NCBI GenBank assembly: GCA_902783675.1
Contig: CACZRW010000066.1
Span: 1 to 11,052, forward strand
Origin: an uncultured Pseudomonadota bacterium
GTDB taxonomy: Bacteria > Pseudomonadota > Alphaproteobacteria > CACZRW01
Length of the DNA: 11,052 nucleotides
Direction: 5' to 3'
The position numbers and the translations under genes were made by a program. Shown piece after piece: positions 5,525 through 11,052 of the stretch; position 1 is the first letter of the stretch, and each line of letters begins with the position of its first letter. A model generated the notes under the pieces. It worked only from the letters and a program-made list of their open reading frames with translations, was not told where the DNA came from and made no database searches.

Positions 5525-8203
5525 ATGAGCGAAGACAAAACATCTACCCCTATGATGAAGCAATATTTTGAGATAAAAGAAGCTCATAAGGATTATATCC
5601 TTTTTTATAGGATGGGCGATTTTTACGAAATGTTCTTTGATGATGCCGTTAAAGCATCGGCGGCGCTGGATATCGCCCTTACCAAGCGCGGCAAAGAAAA
5701 AGGCAAAGATATTCCCATGTGCGGGGTGCCGGTAAATAACCACGAAATGTATCTTTCCCGCCTTATCAAGAAAGGTTTTAAAGTTGCGGTGTGCGATCAG
5801 ATGGAGGACCCTGCGCTTGCCAAAAAGCGGGGGGCGTCGTCGTGCGTAAAGCGCGAGGTTACGCGGATTATTACTCCCGGCACAATTACCGAAGATACGA
5901 TACTGGACGCGCGCAAGAATAATTATTTGCTGGCGGTGGCGATGGGAAATATGGGCGAGCTCGGCTTTGCGTGGGCGGATATGTCGACCGGCGAGTTCGC
6001 TACGGAATCCGCTACTTATGCCTATTTCTCCGAGGTGGTTGACAGGGTGCAACCAAAGGAAATTATCCTTTCCGAAAAGATGATGCAGGTTGCCGAGGTA
6101 AGAGACGATTTGGAGGCGTATGCCGATATTTTGACCTATTTACCGCATGCGCGTTTTTCGGCAGAGAATGCTCGGCAGATGATGCAAAAGGCGTTTGAAA
6201 CTTTGACGCTTGACGCGTTCGGCTCTTTTTCAAGGTGCGAGATTACCGCGGCGGGGGCGCTTATTGACTATGCGCTGCTTACGCAAAAAGGAAGAATGCC
6301 GAAGCTTATGCCGCCAAGGCAGGTCGCCGACGGTTCGGTGATGGAAATTGATGCGGCGACGAGGCGAAACTTGGAACTTTTTTCCTCTTTGTCGGGAGAG
6401 CGCGGGGCAAAAAGTTTGTTCTCGGTAATTGATAAAACCGTGACGGGTGCGGGGGCGCGACTTTTGGCGGCACGCCTTGCCTCTCCGCTTACCGATGTGG
6501 GCGAAATAAATGTGCGTCTGGACAAGATAGAATACTTTTTAGAGCGGGCAGAGGTGAGGAAAAAACTGCGCGCCATTCTTGCCGAAGTGGGCGATATTGA
6601 AAGAGCCGTGTCGCGCTTGGCTTTGGGCAGAGGAGCGCCCAGAGATTTGGCTGTCGTAAGGGACGGACTTGCCAAAATCCCCGGTATATCGGTGCTTTTC
6701 GCCAAGTCGGGGGATTTCTTTCCCGAAGCTTTGCAAAAGGAAATGGTCGGGCTGGGTGTGCATACCGCCTTGGTTGATACTTTACAAAGGGCGCTGGCGT
6801 CAGAGCTGCCGGTCTATGCCAAGGACGGCGGATTTATCGCGCCAAGATACGATGAAGGCTTGGACGAATTGCGCGCGGTGCGCGATGATTCAAAGCGCCT
6901 TATCGCCGCCTTGCAGCTTAAATACATCAAAGAAAGCGGCGTGAATTCGCTTAAAATCACGCATAATAATATCTTGGGATACTTTATCGAAGTGCCGGCG
7001 AAGCACGGGCAGGATTTGCTGGATTTGGCGCGTGCGGGGAAGACGCCTTTTATCCACAGGCAGAGCCTTGCGACAACGGTCAGGTTTACGACCGATGAGC
7101 TTGCCGCATTGGAGGAAAAAATCCGTGGGGCGGGCGAGAAAGCTATCGCCGTGGAACTTAGGATTTTTGATGAACTTGTCGCCGAGGTGCTGGCGAAAGT
7201 GTCTGAAATCGCCGATGCGACCCGCGCTTTGTCCGAGCTTGATGTAGCGGCGGGGTTGGCGGAAGTCGCTGCCGTATATCATTATTGTCGTCCTGTGCTT
7301 GATGGCTCGTTTGCCTTTGAGATTAAAGGCGGGCGGCACCCCGTGGTTGAAGCGGTCTTATCCGAAGGGCGAGCGAATGAATTTGTGGCAAATAACTGTG
7401 AAATGAGTGATACGGGAAGTGGTGCGATTTGGCTTATTACCGGTCCGAATATGGCGGGAAAAAGTACCTTTTTAAGGCAAAACGCACTTATCGCGATTAT
7501 GGCACAGGCGGGTATGTTTGTGCCTTGCAGCAGTGCTAAAATCGGCATAATCGACAGGATTTTTTCCCGCGTGGGAGCGTCCGATGATTTGGCGCGCGGG
7601 CGGTCAACCTTTATGGTGGAGATGGTTGAAACGGCGGCAATTCTTTTGCGCGCGACGGAAAGGTCTTTTGTTATTTTGGACGAAATCGGACGCGGGACGG
7701 CGACTTTTGACGGCTTGGCGATCGCGTGGGCGTCTTTGGAAGCCTTGGCGCAAAAGAATAAATGTCGCACGCTTTTCGCTACGCATTATCACGAGCTGAC
7801 GGCGTTGGCGGACAAGATTGAAACGCTTTCTTTGCATACGATGAAGACGAAAGAGTGGCAGGAAAGCATTGTCTTCCTTTATGAAATTATTGATGGAAGT
7901 GCCGACAGATCATACGGGATTCATGTGGCAAAACTTGCCGGAATGCCGCCTGCGGTTATTACTCGCGCAAAGCAGGTTTTGTCCGAACTGGAATCGAAAA
8001 AGGCCAAGATAGATAAGCTTCTTGGAGACTTGCCGCTCTTTGCAAAAATGGAAGAAGATGCGCAAGCCGCGCTTGCAAAAAGCAATAGAAACGAGTGCGA
8101 GGCGGTGCGTCTTTTAAAGGAATTAAAGCCCGATGAAATGAGTCCGAAAGAGGCGCTTGAAACTCTTTATCGGCTACAAAAAGCGGTAGAAAAAGATGAG
8201 TGA
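5525..8203 (+). CDS. mutS: DNA mismatch repair protein MutS
   Basis: An 892-residue cytoplasmic ATPase that recognises mispaired bases and recruits MutL; its length is normal for bacterial MutS. The N-terminal mismatch-binding domain carries YRMGDFYEMFFDDA, with the F33-Y34-E35 wedge that stacks on the mispair. Connector, lever and clamp regions follow. The C-terminal ATPase has Walker A TGPNMAGKST (639-648), Walker B VILDEIGRGT (D719, E720) and ATHYHEL (752-758), all intact. The ATG at 5525 gives the N-terminus expected of the family (a few polar residues before TPMMKQYFEIK). It is the first gene of the mutS-glnD-murJ run and its stop overlaps the glnD start by eight bases. No MutL is in the window. 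Confidence 0.98.
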   Translation: MSEDKTSTPMMKQYFEIKEAHKDYILFYRMGDFYEMFFDDAVKASAALDIALTKRGKEKGKDIPMCGVPVNNHEMYLSRLIKKGFKVAVCDQMEDPALAKKRGASSCVKREVTRIITPGTITEDTILDARKNNYLLAVAMGNMGELGFAWADMSTGEFATESATYAYFSEVVDRVQPKEIILSEKMMQVAEVRDDLEAYADILTYLPHARFSAENARQMMQKAFETLTLDAFGSFSRCEITAAGALIDYALLTQKGRMPKLMPPRQVADGSVMEIDAATRRNLELFSSLSGERGAKSLFSVIDKTVTGAGARLLAARLASPLTDVGEINVRLDKIEYFLERAEVRKKLRAILAEVGDIERAVSRLALGRGAPRDLAVVRDGLAKIPGISVLFAKSGDFFPEALQKEMVGLGVHTALVDTLQRALASELPVYAKDGGFIAPRYDEGLDELRAVRDDSKRLIAALQLKYIKESGVNSLKITHNNILGYFIEVPAKHGQDLLDLARAGKTPFIHRQSLATTVRFTTDELAALEEKIRGAGEKAIAVELRIFDELVAEVLAKVSEIADATRALSELDVAAGLAEVAAVYHYCRPVLDGSFAFEIKGGRHPVVEAVLSEGRANEFVANNCEMSDTGSGAIWLITGPNMAGKSTFLRQNALIAIMAQAGMFVPCSSAKIGIIDRIFSRVGASDDLARGRSTFMVEMVETAAILLRATERSFVILDEIGRGTATFDGLAIAWASLEALAQKNKCRTLFATHYHELTALADKIETLSLHTMKTKEWQESIVFLYEIIDGSADRSYGIHVAKLAGMPPAVITRAKQVLSELESKKAKIDKLLGDLPLFAKMEEDAQAALAKSNRNECEAVRLLKELKPDEMSPKEALETLYRLQKAVEKDE

Positions 8204-10556
8204 TTTTCGCGCACAAAAGGAAGCGGTTAAGGACGAGTTTTTTAAAGGAAAAACAAGCGGTATCGCCGCAGCGAAAAAGCTAACAAAAATTACCGATGAT
8301 TTGCTGATTGAAACTTTCGTAAAAAAGCAGCTGGCGAAAGGGGTTGCGGTGCTTGCGGTAGGGGGCTACGGGCGCGAGGAATTAGCTCCTTTTTCCGATG
8401 TTGATTTGTGGTTTCTTGCCGATGAAAAAGATGCGCAAAGCGTCAGAGATGTTTTGTATGCCTTTTGGGATATGGGAATCAAGATAAGTCCCGCAATCGC
8501 AAGCGAGCCCGAGGCGATAAAATCCGCGGCGGAAGATATGACTGTAAGGACGACTTTTTTAGATGCAAGATTCCTTTACGGTGATGAAAAAAAGTTTGCC
8601 GCCTTTAAAAAAGATTTTGCAAAATTGATAGCCGACGATGTCGGCGGCGACTTTATAAAAGCGAAAATTGCCGAGCAGGAAGCCCTACATAAAAAAGTCG
8701 GATTTTCCAAGTATGTTTTAGAGCCCAATATCAAAAAAACTTATGGCGGAATACGCGATTTAAACTATATAGAATGGATTTTAAAATACGCTTACGGCGC
8801 GGAAAAAATTGATAGCTCCGCGGCAGAAAAAATCTTTACCAAAGAAGAAATAAAAAAGTTTTTAAAGATTAAAAATTTCTTCTTTACGGCACGCTTTTTC
8901 TTGCACTTTTTGGCAGGCAAAAGTGATGATGTTTTGTCTTTCGAATCGCAGAAAAAAATTGCACCTCTTATGGGCTATAAAAGCAGGCGAGGCGAGGAAG
9001 ATGCCGATCGTTTGATGAAGCATTTTTATCTTGCCGTGCGAGAAGTGGGATATCTTAACGCCGCTTTGCTTGCGTCGTTCGGCGATGAAAAAAAAACGAT
9101 GAAAAATCCTTTGGACGCGCTTTATTTTTGCCTTGATGTTTTGGATAAGAAAAAAGAAATTACGCCTTCGGATATAAAGCAAATCGGGCGGTTGGCGAAA
9201 AAAGCGACGGCACTTTTGAAAGATGAAAAATCAAAAGGTGTTTTAAGGAAAATTATCGTGCATGAAAATAATCCCGAACGCGCTTTGCGCACGCTTAACG
9301 AGAGCGGAATCTTGGCGAGAATTATCTCCGATTTTGCTCGGATTTATGCGCGTCCGCAGCGTGATATTTATCATGTGTATACGGTCGATGAACACACGCT
9401 TAAAGCGGTCGGTTTTTTGCGTAAGTTGATGCGTAAAAAAGATGATGATTTTTTACAAAAATTGTGTGCGGAAGTTGCGGATTTTGATGTGCTTAAAATG
9501 GCGGTGTTTTTGCATGATATCGGCAAAGACGGCACTCTCGGGCACGATAAAAAAGGCGCCGAAACAGCTTATAAAATCGCATGCGAATTCGGCTTTTCAG
9601 ATGCGCAAAGCGAACGGGTAAAGTGGCTCGTCGCAAATCATTTGTTGTTCACAAAAGTTGCATATACTCGCGATTTAAAAGATGAAAAAACCATACGCAA
9701 TTTTGCGGCAAAAATCGTAAATACGGATAATCTTGCGATGCTGCTTTTGCTCACCATTTCCGATATTTGCGCGGTCGCTCCGAATGTGTGGAGTGATTGG
9801 AAATATGCCCTTTTCAAAGAGCTTTATCAGAAAGCTTTTGCGCTTTTGAAGGGCGAAAAAATAAAGCTTAGAAATGATGCTTACGAGTTGTTTTCAAAGA
9901 TGAAAAATCGCGCGCAAAGCGAGGGCAAAGATACACTGTTTACTTTGGAAACAAAGGAGGAAATTGCGGCAAGTAAAGTCGTGGTTTTTGCCAAAGACAG
10001 GGTCGGACTTTTCGCCGATATCGTGGGTGCGATGAGCGTGTCCGGAGCGTCAATTATGGCGGCAAAAATAAACACGATTGACGGTTTCGCTTTGGATACT
10101 TTTTTAATACAAAATGTTCCTAACGAGTATAAAAATGACGCCGCTTTTTCTGCCTTTGCCGACAAGGAAAAAATCCAAAAGTTAGAAAAAAATATGACGC
10201 TGGCTTTGGAGGGGAAGCTTGATGTCAAAGCAAAAATCGCCGCGCTTTTCAAAAAGAAAAAACCGGTAGCGAATGAAAAAAGTCCTTTGCTTAAACGAGT
10301 GTTAATCGATAACGAAGCGTCGGCAGTTTGCTCGGTTATTGACATAAACGCTGTTGATTCTAAAGGCTTTTTATACTTTATTGCCAGCACGCTTACGGCG
10401 CTTGGGCTTAACATTCAATCGGCGCATATTGCGACTTACGGTGCGAAGGTGGTGGACGCTTTTTATGTGAGCGAGGAAGGCGGCGGGAAAATCAGCGGTA
10501 AGCGCCTTGATGAGGTGAAGGCGATACTATATGATACGCTTGAGAAATTAGGGTGA
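8196..10556 (+). CDS. glnD: bifunctional PII uridylyltransferase / uridylyl-removing enzyme GlnD
   Basis: A 786-residue cytoplasmic nitrogen sensor that uridylylates PII proteins (GlnB/GlnK) when glutamine is low and removes UMP when it is high. The nucleotidyltransferase motif is GGYGREELAPFSDVDLWFL (56-74; metal ligands D68 and D70). The GlnD-specific segment LEPNIKKTYGGIRDLNYIEW comes next. The HD hydrolase domain includes YHVYTVDEH and FLHDIGK (H440, D441). Two ACT domains that sense glutamine begin near residues 595 and 710. All functional parts are present, but the protein is shorter than the roughly 890-residue E. coli enzyme, with only about 55 residues before the transferase motif. 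The start at 8196 lies within the end of mutS (8-base overlap), implying coupled translation. murJ follows after four bases. An A9 run at 9088-9096 lies inside the gene. Confidence 0.97.
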   Translation: MSDFRAQKEAVKDEFFKGKTSGIAAAKKLTKITDDLLIETFVKKQLAKGVAVLAVGGYGREELAPFSDVDLWFLADEKDAQSVRDVLYAFWDMGIKISPAIASEPEAIKSAAEDMTVRTTFLDARFLYGDEKKFAAFKKDFAKLIADDVGGDFIKAKIAEQEALHKKVGFSKYVLEPNIKKTYGGIRDLNYIEWILKYAYGAEKIDSSAAEKIFTKEEIKKFLKIKNFFFTARFFLHFLAGKSDDVLSFESQKKIAPLMGYKSRRGEEDADRLMKHFYLAVREVGYLNAALLASFGDEKKTMKNPLDALYFCLDVLDKKKEITPSDIKQIGRLAKKATALLKDEKSKGVLRKIIVHENNPERALRTLNESGILARIISDFARIYARPQRDIYHVYTVDEHTLKAVGFLRKLMRKKDDDFLQKLCAEVADFDVLKMAVFLHDIGKDGTLGHDKKGAETAYKIACEFGFSDAQSERVKWLVANHLLFTKVAYTRDLKDEKTIRNFAAKIVNTDNLAMLLLLTISDICAVAPNVWSDWKYALFKELYQKAFALLKGEKIKLRNDAYELFSKMKNRAQSEGKDTLFTLETKEEIAASKVVVFAKDRVGLFADIVGAMSVSGASIMAAKINTIDGFALDTFLIQNVPNEYKNDAAFSAFADKEKIQKLEKNMTLALEGKLDVKAKIAALFKKKKPVANEKSPLLKRVLIDNEASAVCSVIDINAVDSKGFLYFIASTLTALGLNIQSAHIATYGAKVVDAFYVSEEGGGKISGKRLDEVKAILYDTLEKLG

Positions 10557-10560
10557 TGAA

Positions 10561-11052
10561 ATGGCGCTTTTAAAAGCTATCGCAGTGGTCGGAGGATATA
10601 CGGGACTTTCTCGCGTAACGGGGTTTGCGCGCGATGTTTTAATCGCCAGATTTTTAGGTGCGGGAATGGCGGCGGACGCTTTCTTTGTCGCGCTTAAAAT
10701 ACCTAATTTATTTCGCAGTCTGTTTGCCGAAGGCGCATTTAACGCCGCCTTTGTTCCTTTGTTCGCCGAGCAGTTGGAAGGCGTGGGAAAGGCAAAAGCC
10801 AAAGACTTTGCAAGAGATGTTTTTTCGGCGCTTTTATATGTCGTGGCGATGTTCGTGGCGGTGGCGGAAATATGTATGCCTTTGCTGGTGATTATGGTCG
10901 CGCCGGGGTTTTTAGAGGACCCCGGAAAGGTTGAACTAACGGCGCAAATGTGCCGTATTACTTTTCCTTTTTTGCTTCTGGTGTCGCTTAATTCCATGCA
11001 AGGCGGCGTGCTTAATACCATGGGGAAGTTCGCCGCGCCCGCGTTCACCTCA
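10561..11052 (+). CDS. murJ: lipid II flippase MurJ (MviN), N-terminal part, cut by window edge
   Basis: The first 164 codons of a polytopic inner-membrane protein that moves lipid II across the membrane for peptidoglycan synthesis. The frame is open from the ATG to the window edge, so the gene continues outside. The family signature is unmistakable: SRVTGFARDVLIARFLGAG, then ADAFFVALKIPNLFRSLFAE and GAFNAAFVPLFAE, with hydrophobic helices later (VFSALLYVVAMFVAVAE and ITFPFLLLVSLNSMQGGVLN). The start at 10561 has AGGG (10550-10553) seven bases upstream; an earlier ATG at 10556 runs into a stop after five codons. It lies four bases after the glnD stop, so the three genes are probably co-transcribed. 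The order mutS-glnD-murJ is common in Alphaproteobacteria. Confidence 0.96.
   Translation, partial: MALLKAIAVVGGYTGLSRVTGFARDVLIARFLGAGMAADAFFVALKIPNLFRSLFAEGAFNAAFVPLFAEQLEGVGKAKAKDFARDVFSALLYVVAMFVAVAEICMPLLVIMVAPGFLEDPGKVELTAQMCRITFPFLLLVSLNSMQGGVLNTMGKFAAPAFTS

Noticed and set aside
10548..11048. 166-codon open frame on the minus strand
   Set aside because: It is antisense to murJ, which is the real gene here although it is cut by the window edge.

Overview
The window looks like chromosomal DNA of an alphaproteobacterium with moderate to low G+C, possibly a Rhodospirillales-like or host-associated lineage. The evidence is a 41-residue ribosomal protein L36 of the alphaproteobacterial type and the gene order mutS-glnD-murJ, which is common in Alphaproteobacteria. 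The genus cannot be fixed from the sequence alone.

Layout: (1) Positions 1-294 hold no recognised gene. They contain two small perfect hairpins, a degenerate direct-repeat array (core TAGCA-N6-TTTCTTTGAATTTTTAG) and the terminator of rpmJ. (2) rpmJ (295-420, minus) is followed leftwards by that terminator. (3) A LuxR/FixJ-type regulator with a degenerate receiver domain (519-1154, minus) is divergent from (4) a three-gene partner-switching operon on the plus strand (1349-3972). The operon encodes a STAS anti-anti-sigma-type protein, an RsbW-like HATPase kinase and a membrane dCache-HAMP-SpoIIE/PP2C phosphatase. (5) A PhoR-like sensor histidine kinase (minus, ending at 3996) converges on the operon with only 23 bases between stop codons. 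(6) Divergent from the kinase is a tightly packed operon: mutS (5525-8203), glnD (8196-10556, overlapping mutS by 8 bases) and the first 164 codons of murJ (10561 to the window edge).

How the genes fit together: the STAS/HATPase/phosphatase set should form a signalling switch. An extracytoplasmic ligand would be read by the dCache domain, the phosphatase would dephosphorylate the STAS protein, and that protein would sequester the kinase away from its target. No sigma factor or other obvious target is encoded beside it; the divergent LuxR-type regulator is the only regulatory candidate in view. The mutS-glnD-murJ block is housekeeping: mismatch repair, nitrogen-status signalling through PII, and lipid II flipping for peptidoglycan synthesis. 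I found no CRISPR array, tRNA, rRNA, insertion sequence or prophage gene.
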